From Terriglobia bacterium (lineage in GTDB: Bacteria; Acidobacteriota; Terriglobia; Bryobacterales; Bryobacteraceae), in contig JANXYJ010000026.1 in the NCBI GenBank assembly GCA_025350105.1, positions 1 through 56,143 on the forward strand: DNA of 56,143 nucleotides, written 5' to 3'. Of the stretch, positions 1-7,319 are shown in pieces. Position numbers and translations under genes: made by a program. The notes beneath the pieces are model-generated. The model saw only the letters and a list, made by a program, of their open reading frames with translations. It searched no databases and was not told the DNA's origin. The first letter of the stretch is position 1, and each line of letters starts with the position of its first letter.

Positions 1-77
1 GGCTCCTTCTCCAGTAAATGGCGCCTTAGGATGGCGACCTTCTCTTCTGCCGTGTAGTGCTTCCGTGTCTTTTTCAC
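1..77 (-). CDS. IS3-type transposase orfA, N-terminal fragment (cut by window edge)
   Basis: The minus strand starts with GTG at 77-75, preceded by a good Shine-Dalgarno (GGAGA about 6-10 bases upstream), and stays open to the window edge for 25 codons. The product begins MKKTRKHYTAEEKVAILRRH. That is the first helix of the helix-turn-helix found in IS3/IS911-type OrfA proteins, which bind the element ends and act with an OrfB DDE transposase. The rest lies outside the window. It diverges from the IS1182-type transposase at 177, so this is a junction of two elements. The family call is by recall of the N-terminal pattern and rests on only 25 residues. Confidence 0.6.
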   Translation of the reverse strand, partial: MKKTRKHYTAEEKVAILRRHLLEKE

Positions 78-176
78 GCGTTCTCTCCGTTATCTTAACG
101 GGCGAACGCTCCTTCCAGTTCCAGCTGAGGCAAAACAGAAGCCCCCGGGCACCCGTTCTACCAGAAGCTGAACACG

Positions 177-1484
177 GTGTTGAGGGGCGCGAAGTTTGAC
201 GCATTCTGCGAAGAGCAATGCCGCCGGTTCTACCATACGAAGCTAGGCCGCCCGTCGCTGTCCCCAGGCGTGTACTTCCGGCTGCTGCTGATCGGATTCT
301 TTGAAGGCATCGCGAGCGAGCGGGGGATCTGCTGGCGGGTGGCGGACAGCCTGAGCTTGCGACGCTTTCTGAACTACGGACTGGGCGAAGCAACACCGGA
401 CCACGTGACGATGTCGCGTACGCGGCGGTTATTGGATGAGGCCGCGCATCAGGCGGTGTTCACATTCGTGCTAACGGAAGTAGCGCGGCGGGGAATGCTG
501 AAGGGCAAGACCATTGGCATCGATGCAACGACGCTGGAAGCCAACGCGGCGATGCGCTCCATCGTGCGTCGCGACACAGGCCAGAGCTACATGGAGTATC
601 TGCGGCAACTGGCTGCGGAAGCGGGTATCGATCCGAACGACGACGCGGCGGTGCGGCGGATGGATCGCAAGCGCGAGAAGAAGACGTCCAATGACGAGTG
701 GGTGAATCCGCACGATCCGGACGCCGAAGTGATGAAGATGAAGCACGGCTCCACGCACTTGGCCTACAAGGCGGAGCAGGCGGTGGATCTGGACACGGGT
801 GCGATAGTCGCGATCACCACGCAGGGCGGCGCAGTGGGTGATACAAAATCCATCGAAGAAACGTTGCCTGCGGCTGGGCTTGCGGTAGCCGGGCAGATCG
901 ACACGACGACGGCCAAGGGTCACTACAAGGTGCATGGGCAGGGGTTGTGCGAGGTCGTCACCGACAAGGGCTATCACGGCGCGGCGAGTTTGACGCAGAT
1001 GACGGAATGGGGCGTGCGGACGTATGTGTCGGCTCCGCAGCAGAAGCGTGGTGAGGGGAAAGATCGGCCAGCGGTGGTGAAGGCCAACCTGCGCCGGGTG
1101 GAGAGCGATCGCGGCAAGGCGCTGTTACGGCGGCGGGGCGAGTTGCTGGAGCGACCGTTCGCGCATCAGTATGAGACCGGGGCGATGCGACGGTTGCATG
1201 TGAGGGGACGGGAAAATGTGGCCAAGCGCGTCTTGTTGCAAGCCGCGGCATTTAATCTGGCGCTGATTTTACGTTCGATCACGCGGGCGGGGACACCCAG
1301 GGGGTTGGCGGACCTGACGCAAACCGTTCTTTTCGCTTTGTTGCGTGTTCTGGACGCTCTGATCGCTTGTGATGCCCAGGCGCCCCGCTCTCTTACGCAC
1401 ACGCGATTTCATTCAGCAACGAGACATTGCGTTCGAGCTACGTATGCTTCGGTCGAAAATCGGGGTTCTGACACGGGCTGCTAG
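177..1484 (+). CDS. IS1182-type transposase, 5'-truncated or frameshifted
   Basis: DDE transposase of 435 residues from a GTG at 177. Visible signatures are GIDATTLEANA (first Asp), DKGYHG (second Asp) and ERPFAH...RGRENVAKR with the catalytic Glu region. The C-terminus ends in the STGC-like tail (SDTGC) usual for this group, so the 3' end is intact. The true N-terminus is missing. In-frame codons upstream of 177 still read GHPFYQKLNT, which is conserved in the family, but they run into TGA at 126-128 with no start. In the other frame the codons just upstream read VPAEAKQKPPG, so a one-base loss in the C/G run near 141-149 would join the frames. The element is therefore probably a truncated or frameshifted, inactive copy. 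Its right end lies next to the stop codon and cuts into an aminotransferase gene. Confidence 0.85.
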   Translation: MLRGAKFDAFCEEQCRRFYHTKLGRPSLSPGVYFRLLLIGFFEGIASERGICWRVADSLSLRRFLNYGLGEATPDHVTMSRTRRLLDEAAHQAVFTFVLTEVARRGMLKGKTIGIDATTLEANAAMRSIVRRDTGQSYMEYLRQLAAEAGIDPNDDAAVRRMDRKREKKTSNDEWVNPHDPDAEVMKMKHGSTHLAYKAEQAVDLDTGAIVAITTQGGAVGDTKSIEETLPAAGLAVAGQIDTTTAKGHYKVHGQGLCEVVTDKGYHGAASLTQMTEWGVRTYVSAPQQKRGEGKDRPAVVKANLRRVESDRGKALLRRRGELLERPFAHQYETGAMRRLHVRGRENVAKRVLLQAAAFNLALILRSITRAGTPRGLADLTQTVLFALLRVLDALIACDAQAPRSLTHTRFHSATRHCVRATYASVENRGSDTGC

Positions 1485-1486
1485 CC

Positions 1487-2213
1487 GCAAGCCCGGAACA
1501 CCACAGTGTTTGCTCATGCTGCGTACCAACAGCAAGTTGGAAAATTTGTCTGCTACGCTCAACAGGCTGGGGATCGGATCTCCGGCGAAGTCAATGAAGG
1601 ATTCATCCACAATTACCAGTTCCATGTCCTTGGCGTGTTCCAGGAAATCCACCATCTCATCGAGTGAAAAAACCTGGCCGGTGGGGTTGCCAGGGTTTAT
1701 CACCAGCAGCGCTTTTAACCGGCGCCGCCGCGCCCAACCCAGATACGTGGTTAGATCCAGACTGTATTCGCGGTCGGGACGTAAGTTAAACAACTCCGCG
1801 TCGCGATGATCCTTCAGCTTTTCAACATACTCACCAAAGGTTGGGACGGGGACGGCAATCCGGTCAATCAAAGTGGTATTGATCAGCACAATCAGCTCCG
1901 TTGCCCCGTTGCCGATAATCAGGTGATCGGGATTGACGCCAAGCACCGTGGCCAGATGCTGTTGGCCCATCGCTGGGTTGCTGGAAGGGTAAGACTTGAT
2001 CAGATTCGGAAAATTCTCTTGCAAATCCGCTAGCATCTCCGGTGTCGGATAGTACGGGTTCGTGATGAAGCAAAAATCAATGATTTTCTTGGCGTTTTCG
2101 TAACCTGCCAGGTCCGCCAGCGATGGCGAATGCGAGGTCTCATAGAACAAATGCTTGCGCTGCTCCGTCTCAATCAGTGCTGGCGCGGTGAGGTTCCCTT
2201 GCACTTGTTCCAT
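1487..2213 (-). pseudogene. Class I/II aminotransferase, C-terminus removed by IS insertion
   Basis: PLP-dependent aminotransferase of the histidinol-phosphate aminotransferase / threonine-phosphate decarboxylase type. From ATG 2213 (MEQVQGNLT) about 240 residues are intact, including NPGNPTG, the DESFIDF PLP-ring Asp motif and SMSKHCGVPGLRL with the Schiff-base Lys. Right after GLRL the reading frame enters the right end of the IS1182-type element, so the small C-terminal domain (roughly 100 residues in this family) is lost. The reading frame runs on to a stop at 1413 inside the transposase gene, giving a nonsense tail. A longer start at 2306 would overlap the next gene and is unlikely. The remaining copy should not fold into an active enzyme. 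The original substrate is unknown. Confidence 0.8.
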
Positions 2214-2244
2214 ACGCCGTTCTAACACAAAATCGCTATCGCTC

Positions 2245-3023
2245 TCAATTGTGGGCGAGCGATGTGCGCTGCAACGCGGAGCGGATAAGCATCCCTGCGT
2301 ACGCATGATCTTCGTTCACAGGCGTATGGAACGTCAGCCCGTGCCGCCAGCTCGCCGGGGCCTCCGCGTGAACCCCACTCAGTACCACCCAGCCGCTACC
2401 CACGGTTCCTTCGACAATTGCCGGCGTCCCATCGGGATACTTGCCGACAACCGAACCCCAGCCGGTAAGCTGCGGCCCGTCTTCCCAATATTGATCCAGC
2501 GTGCCTTGGGCTGCGCCGTTGATGGCAACCGCCGCTTTACGAATTCCCCGCGCTTCCGCCGCGTAGAAGCGGAACTGCACGCCTTGTGTCAGATTCAAAC
2601 CGTTATAAGGGGAGTTACCGGCAAAGAATGCACCCGCGCAGATTCCCAGGTAATGCAAGCCGTTCTCCACGGCCGAGCGAATGCTGGCGGTGGTATTGGC
2701 GGTCAAGCCGTTGCCGATGTCAACGAAATTTCCGCCCGGAACAATCAGCAGACGATGCGCTCGCATCTTCCCTTCGCTCATGAAATTCAATTCCGTAGAA
2801 TTTACGGTGGAATATTTGAAGTGATTGCCGTTCAAAATGGCTTCGACGGCGTCAACGTCATTCGGCGACGTCCCGGTTCAATGAACAAAAGAATGGGAGC
2901 GATCTCGCTTGATTTCAGCGCTACTTTCTCGGCGTGAACCGAACATGCCGCAGAGAAGAGAAATGCAAACGCGGCGGTACCGGCGACAATTCCAAGGGAC
3001 CACGATCGCATACGTACCGGCAT
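2245..3023 (-). pseudogene. Secreted BPL-N (biotin-protein-ligase N-terminal-like) domain protein, frameshifted
   Basis: Two minus-strand frames together make one protein. The first part (from 3023) is a signal peptide ending near ACSVHA, followed by EKVALKSSEIAPILLF. The second part (to 2245) reads TGTSPNDVDAVEAILNGNHF, then VPGGNFVDIGNGL, HYLGICAGAFFAGNS, and a C-terminus ending LIRSALQRTSLAHN. The frame change falls between about 2875 and 2900, next to an in-frame TGA. The PGG and GICAGA motifs are those of the class-I glutamine-amidotransferase-like fold used by BPL-N proteins, with Cys in the nucleophile-elbow position. A single-base indel in the genome or an assembly error would explain it. 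It lies just upstream of the broken aminotransferase (32 bp apart). Function is unknown beyond the domain. Confidence 0.65.
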
Positions 3024-3033
3024 AAAGGCAGGT

Positions 3034-4137
3034 CTACAAAAACGTCTTAAACTCCATCACATCGCCGTCCTGCACCACGTATTCTTTGCCTTCCGTCCGC
3101 AGCTTGCCCAATTCACGGGCCCGCGCGAAACTCCCGCAAGTTACTAAATCATCGTAGGCAATGGTTTCCGCCGAAATAAAACTCTTTTCAAAATCAGAAT
3201 GGATCACTCCAGCCGCCACCGGAGCTTTGTCTCCTGCGCGAATCGTCCACGCCCGCGTTTCTTTTTCCCCGGTAGTCAAATACGTTCGCAGCCCCAGCAA
3301 ATAATACGCCTCACGAATCAGCGTGCCGGACCCCGTCTGCTTCACGCCCAGCCCTTCCAGATACTCGGCCTGTTCTTCCGCCGGCAGCGTGCACAACTCC
3401 GCTTCGATTTCCGCGGACACTACCACAGCGCGCGTTCCGTGATGATGTTCGGCATAGTCCCGCACCTTCGGCACCCACGGATTCGCGTCCGGATTGGCCA
3501 GTTCGCCTTCCGCCACGTTGCAAGCGAATAGAGTCGGCTTCGCGGTCAGCAGAAACAGACCCTTCAATACCGCTATCTGTTCCGGCGTCATCTCCAGGCT
3601 GTTGGCGAATCTGCCTTCATTCAGCACCGGTTCCAGAAGATCGATCAAATCCAGCTCGGCTTGTGCTTTTTTATCGCCGCCCTTCGCTAGCTTTTGCTGC
3701 TTCGTGCGCCGCTTTTGGACGCTCTCCAGATCGGCCAGCACCAGTTCCGTATTGACGATTTCGATATCGCGGATGGGGTCCACCGAATCCATCACGTGCT
3801 CGATGTTGCTGTTTTCAAAGCAGCGCACCACTTGTATGATGGCGTCCACTTCGCGGATATGGCCAAGAAACTGGTTGCCCAATCCTTCACCCGTGCTGGC
3901 GCCTTTCACCAGGCCCGCAATGTCGACGAACTCAAAGATCGCCGGAATGATTTTCTGCGACCCGCTCAAAGCCGATAGTACCGCCAGTCGCTCGTCGGGC
4001 ACCGTCACGATTCCCTGATTCGGTTCAATCGTGCAAAAGCGATAATTTGCCGCCATCGCCTTACGGGTTTGCGTCACGGCATTGAACAAAGTGCTTTTGC
4101 CGACATTGGGGAGACCTACAATTCCTGCGCTCAACAT
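3034..4137 (-). CDS. ychF: Redox-regulated ATPase YchF (Obg/TRAFAC family)
   Basis: Cytosolic ribosome-associated P-loop NTPase of 367 residues, the usual family length. The N-terminal G domain starts AGIVGLPNVGKSTLFNAVT (Walker A at residues 8-16), with DIAGLVKGAS as the G3 region. A coiled segment rich in Lys, Gln and Glu follows around residues 140-165. The C-terminal TGS domain contains the conserved TIRAGDKAP and HSDFEKSFI. YchF proteins prefer ATP over GTP and bind the ribosome (family knowledge). The start is ATG at 4137. The gene stands alone, with an unusual five-unit tandem repeat in its 5' flank. Confidence 0.97.
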   Translation of the reverse strand: MLSAGIVGLPNVGKSTLFNAVTQTRKAMAANYRFCTIEPNQGIVTVPDERLAVLSALSGSQKIIPAIFEFVDIAGLVKGASTGEGLGNQFLGHIREVDAIIQVVRCFENSNIEHVMDSVDPIRDIEIVNTELVLADLESVQKRRTKQQKLAKGGDKKAQAELDLIDLLEPVLNEGRFANSLEMTPEQIAVLKGLFLLTAKPTLFACNVAEGELANPDANPWVPKVRDYAEHHHGTRAVVVSAEIEAELCTLPAEEQAEYLEGLGVKQTGSGTLIREAYYLLGLRTYLTTGEKETRAWTIRAGDKAPVAAGVIHSDFEKSFISAETIAYDDLVTCGSFARARELGKLRTEGKEYVVQDGDVMEFKTFL

Positions 4138-4159
4138 GTAAGTCTTGAGTGTACCAACG

Positions 4160-4245
4160 CCCGTAGCCCTTTCTAAACCGTAGCTCTTTCGAACCCGTAG
4201 CTCTTTCGAACCCGTAGCTCTTGCTAAAGCGTAGCGCTTTTTAAA
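4160..4245. repeat. Five-unit degenerate tandem repeat, about 17 bp per unit
   Basis: Units at 4160-4177, 4178-4193, 4194-4210, 4211-4228 and 4229-4245 follow the pattern CCGTAGCTCTTTCGAA with small changes. Two are identical over 16 bases. They lie 23 bp upstream of the ychF start, on its leader side. AGCTCT/AGAGCT lets each unit form a small hairpin. No known element name fits. Confidence 0.85.
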
Positions 4246-4368
4246 TCCCCTCCAACCGCCGTCTACCTGCCAGGATGTCCTAAAAACACAGCCCGCAACA
4301 AATGTTTGTCAGGATTTCCGCGGCCCGTGTCAGATAAACCCCTACAAGCCACACAAAAAAAAGTACTT

Positions 4369-4383
4369 GTCTCAAAATGAGAC
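4369..4383. promoter_or_regulatory. Perfect dyad GTCTCA-AAA-TGAGAC, putative operator
   Basis: Six-base arms with a 3-base centre, 58 bp upstream of the start of the small two-helix membrane protein. A perfect, closely spaced dyad in a promoter region suggests a site for a dimeric regulator. The regulator is not identifiable from the window. Confidence 0.4.
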
Positions 4384-4441
4384 TTGATTTCTGCTCTGTC
4401 CCCGGATACACTTTCTAAACGATTTAGGAGATTCTGCACAG

Positions 4442-4849
4442 ATGGCATCACCTTCACCCGCCCCAGCAACGCAAGCTGGCCTCGAATACATTCAAAAACA
4501 GGACCATATCTACTTTCGTCAAGCCTGGGTTCACCGCTGGATCAGTTGGATCTGCGGCTGGGGAGCCGGGGTGCTGGCGGCATCTGGAGTGGTAACCCTT
4601 AGTTGGGCTACTAACGATAACCACGCTGTGCCATTCTGGTGTGGCATCGCATCGGCCGGTCTCACCGCCGTCACGCAAACCGTGAAGCCGGACCTGTGGG
4701 CGAACGCCTACTACCGCGGCCATCTGCTGCTGGAACAGGCCATTGGAGATCACGTCCTAGGCAACGCCACCGCAGAGGACCTCATGAATGCCTGGCACCA
4801 GGCCCAAGGGGGCATGCCGGGAGCCATCAGTTCCGCTGGAAAAAACTAG
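4442..4849 (+). CDS. Small two-helix membrane protein, possibly SLATT-like
   Basis: A 135-residue protein with ATG at 4442 and AGGAG 11 bases upstream. After a hydrophilic N-terminus (residues 1-30) come two membrane helices: about 36-56 (WISWICGWGAGVLAASGVV) and 64-81 (AVPFWCGIASAGLTAVTQTV). A polar C-terminal helix with WANAYYRGHLLLEQAIGDHV follows. Two helices joined by a short loop plus a Trp/Tyr/Arg-rich amphipathic C-terminal helix is the layout of SLATT/DUF4231-like 2TM domains. Those are often effectors of nucleotide-signalled immunity, or orphan membrane proteins. No nucleotide cyclase, SLOG or other partner gene is adjacent, so the SLATT link is inference and the function is unknown. 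Confidence 0.6.
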   Translation: MASPSPAPATQAGLEYIQKQDHIYFRQAWVHRWISWICGWGAGVLAASGVVTLSWATNDNHAVPFWCGIASAGLTAVTQTVKPDLWANAYYRGHLLLEQAIGDHVLGNATAEDLMNAWHQAQGGMPGAISSAGKN

Positions 4850-5304
4850 CACCCGGGTTTTTACTGATCCAATCGCTCAACAGCTTTTAGGGGCCGTACT
4901 CACCTCCCGGCCCTCGTTCTTTCGTCAGTCTGCGATTCAACGCCACTGCAACACTGCATTTCCCCACACCTCAACCACTTGTCACGTCCCTTCACCCCGT
5001 AACCTTGGACTGCCCCGTACATTGTGGGCAAGGAGTCCGAGGCGCTCACTTGTCAGAGGGCCTGGATCGACCAACGGCGGTAATACTAGTAAAAATCGCC
5101 GGGGTTTGCGAGTGATGAGCGTCAAGTCGGAACGTGATCCGATCCCTATGCCGCTGCGGGTTACATGCGTGCCGCCCGATGTCGCCGGCGCTAAACAAGC
5201 GGACCTCTTGTGGCACGATGTAGTGCGGCGGGAGGGAGGGCGCCCTTGAAAGAACGTTTCCGATCCGCTACCTAACAGTGCGGTGTTACGTGGCCCGATG
5301 CGAA

Positions 5305-5343
5305 GAGTGTTTACGGGGAGTGTTTGCGAGGAGTCTTAAGGAA
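5305..5343. repeat. 13-bp tandem repeat, about 3 units
   Basis: GAGTGTTTACGGG, GAGTGTTTGCGAG and GAGTCTTAAGGAA lie head to tail. The first two match at 11 of 13 bases and the third is decayed. It is intergenic, about 150 bp upstream of the peptidase start. Confidence 0.7.
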
Positions 5344-5354
5344 GGAAGATGCGG

Positions 5355-5382
5355 AATAAGCCGGAAGAAATAAACCGGAAGT
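5355..5382. repeat. 14-bp tandem duplication
   Basis: AATAAGCCGGAAGA is followed directly by AATAAACCGGAAGT (12 of 14 bases identical). It lies just after the 13-bp repeat in the same gap. Confidence 0.75.
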
Positions 5383-5495
5383 AGTAAGTGATTAAACTCC
5401 ACAGTACCAGTACATCCTTACGAAAATATACGCGTATTCCTGCTCCAATGCATGTTAGTATTACTTCGTAATTGTCGTGTGCGCGGAGGTCCCCC

Positions 5496-7319
5496 ATGAA
5501 TCAACGCATGAACACGCATCCGGTTTTGTGGCCTGGGATCTGCACAGTTTTCCTGGTTATCCTGCCCACCCTGTCTGCCCAAAGTGTACGTACACGCGCC
5601 GAAGTCCTTACCCAGGACGTCCTCAACGCTAAGGAAAACTTCACTCCCGCCCAACAGAAAATGGACTCAGCTTTGGTTTTCGCCGGTAAGAAGATCCGCG
5701 GCGAGTTAACGGGAGTTTCGTTCGCCGAAGCTATCCCCACCGTGTCCGCCGATCTTGACGGACTGGTGACCATCGACATTCAAGCCGATCCTCAATCCGG
5801 AGTTGACGCCGTAGCCGGACGCCTGGCAACCCTGGGCGGCCAAGTGGTATTCCAGTCGTCGGAATTTAGCAGCGTTCGCGCGCGAATTCCTTTGGTAAAT
5901 ATCGACGCATTAGCCGCTGATAGCGCCATTCGTTTTATCTTTAGCGAAGACAGAATGCTGCACAATGCGGGATCTCTTTCCACCCAAGGCGTGGTCGCTC
6001 ACTCCGCCCGCGATGTGGTCAGCAACCTCGGGTTCAACGGCCGCGGAGTAAAAGTAGGTGTGCTTTCCGATAGCGCCAGCGCAGCCAGAGTTGCAGCCCT
6101 CATCGCATCCGGGGATCTGGCTCTGAATACAACGGTCCTTCCGGGTCTGGGCAGTTCGGGCACCGACGAAGGCACCGCCATGATGGAAATTGTTCAGGAT
6201 ATGGCGCCCGGCGCTCAAATCTTTTTCGCCACCGCTAGCGGCGGCCAAGCTGGATTCGCCAATAACATTACTGCACTGGCGAAAGCCGGCTGCACCATCA
6301 TCGTAGATGACGTCTACTATTTGAACGAGCCGGTTTTTCAGGACGGCCCCATTTCCCGGGCCATCAACGCTTTTACCGCTAGCGGCGGTCTGTATTTTTC
6401 CGCGGCCGGCAACAACGGCAGCATTACCAATTCCACAGCTTCAACCTGGGAGGGGGATTTTGTGGACGGCGGCGCGGCCACCACGCCCGGCGGCGGCATC
6501 GTCCATAGTTTTGGCACCCAGAACTACAACGCCTTCACCAACGCAAGTACTCGTTATATCTCCCTAAAATGGGCTGATCCAGCGGGCGCCAGCACCAACG
6601 ACTACGATCTGTTCATTTACGACAGCACCGGCACCACGGTGAAGGGGATGTCCACCAACACGCAGAACGGGACCCAGGATCCATCGGAACTGATTCAAAT
6701 CGATCCACTGTGCGGCACCACGTCTTCCACTGGTTATTGCCCCGCGATTGGCGATCAAATCGTGATTGTCCGCAAAGCCAACGCCGCTGCGCGCGCGATG
6801 CATTTGGACGCGGGGCAGGGGACGCTGTCGCTGCCAACCAGGGGATCAACGTTTGGACACAGCTCCGCTGCCGCGGCCATTTCGGTTGCCGCCAGTTCCT
6901 GGAACAGCGCCAAGACCGGATCCAATCCATTCACCAACGCAAGCGTGACCGAAACCTTCAGTTCCGATGGACCGCGAACCATGTTTTATGCGCCTGATGG
7001 CTCGCCGCTCACCGCCGGTAATTTTCTCTTCGCCACCAACGGCGGAACGGCCCTGCAAAAGCCCGACCTGACCGCAGCCGATGGAGTCGGTACCACCACG
7101 CCGGGCTTCTTCCCGTTCTACGGAACCTCCGCCGCTGCGCCGCATGTGGCGGGCGTTGCTGCGCTGGTACAATCGGCCCGCCCCGATTATACGAACGCCC
7201 AAATCAAGACGGCTCTGCTGTCCACCGCCGTCGACAACATGACGCCGGGATGGGATCGCGATGGCGGGTATGGATTGGCCAATGCTTTGGCCGCGGTGCA
7301 GTTTGCTTTGGCTCACTAA
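5496..7319 (+). CDS. Secreted S8/S53-like serine peptidase with Glu in place of the catalytic His
   Basis: A 607-residue exported protein. ATG 5496 is chosen over the upstream start because GGAGG lies 5 bases before it. The signal peptide runs to about LPTLSAQS (residue 29), then a propeptide-like region. The catalytic domain shows VKVGVLSDS (Asp192), SAAGNNGS (oxyanion Asn) and YGTSAAAPHVAGVAALV (nucleophile Ser545). Where subtilisins have His-Gly-Thr, this protein has DEGTAMMEIVQDMAPGA, with Glu225 at the His position. That placement resembles sedolisins (S53, Ser-Glu-Asp), although the second sedolisin acid appears to be Met. Activity is therefore uncertain. A DUF11-like exported protein starts at the very next base after the stop, so the two are probably co-transcribed. 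Likely role: an extracellular or periplasmic protein-degrading enzyme. Confidence 0.85.
   Translation: MNQRMNTHPVLWPGICTVFLVILPTLSAQSVRTRAEVLTQDVLNAKENFTPAQQKMDSALVFAGKKIRGELTGVSFAEAIPTVSADLDGLVTIDIQADPQSGVDAVAGRLATLGGQVVFQSSEFSSVRARIPLVNIDALAADSAIRFIFSEDRMLHNAGSLSTQGVVAHSARDVVSNLGFNGRGVKVGVLSDSASAARVAALIASGDLALNTTVLPGLGSSGTDEGTAMMEIVQDMAPGAQIFFATASGGQAGFANNITALAKAGCTIIVDDVYYLNEPVFQDGPISRAINAFTASGGLYFSAAGNNGSITNSTASTWEGDFVDGGAATTPGGGIVHSFGTQNYNAFTNASTRYISLKWADPAGASTNDYDLFIYDSTGTTVKGMSTNTQNGTQDPSELIQIDPLCGTTSSTGYCPAIGDQIVIVRKANAAARAMHLDAGQGTLSLPTRGSTFGHSSAAAAISVAASSWNSAKTGSNPFTNASVTETFSSDGPRTMFYAPDGSPLTAGNFLFATNGGTALQKPDLTAADGVGTTTPGFFPFYGTSAAAPHVAGVAALVQSARPDYTNAQIKTALLSTAVDNMTPGWDRDGGYGLANALAAVQFALAH

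Larger units (their letters stand above)
4138..4441. other. Gene-free gap between ychF and the small membrane protein
   Basis: This 304-base divergent gap holds the tandem repeat at 4160-4245 and the GTCTCA dyad at 4369-4383. Open frames here do not look like genes. Promoters for both flanking genes must lie here, but I cannot place a convincing -35/-10 pair. Confidence 0.6.
4850..5495. other. Gene-poor region of about 650 bp upstream of the secreted peptidase
   Basis: I see no convincing gene here. The open frame at 4788-5249 is in the shadow of the small membrane protein and has low-complexity, Arg/Pro-rich content. The stretch carries two tandem microduplications (5305-5343 and 5355-5382). 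Near the end is an AT-rich stretch (about 5400-5470) that probably holds the promoter of the downstream peptidase. No tRNA-like or strong terminator fold was recognised. Confidence 0.5.

Noticed and set aside
4788-5249. Open frame of 153 codons in the gap after the 2TM gene
   Set aside because: It starts inside the 2TM gene, has Arg/Pro/Ser-rich low-complexity content, no ribosome site and no recognisable motif.
5115-5249. Possible 44-residue peptide (GTG 5115) before the peptidase
   Set aside because: No ribosome site, no family, no conservation evidence available.
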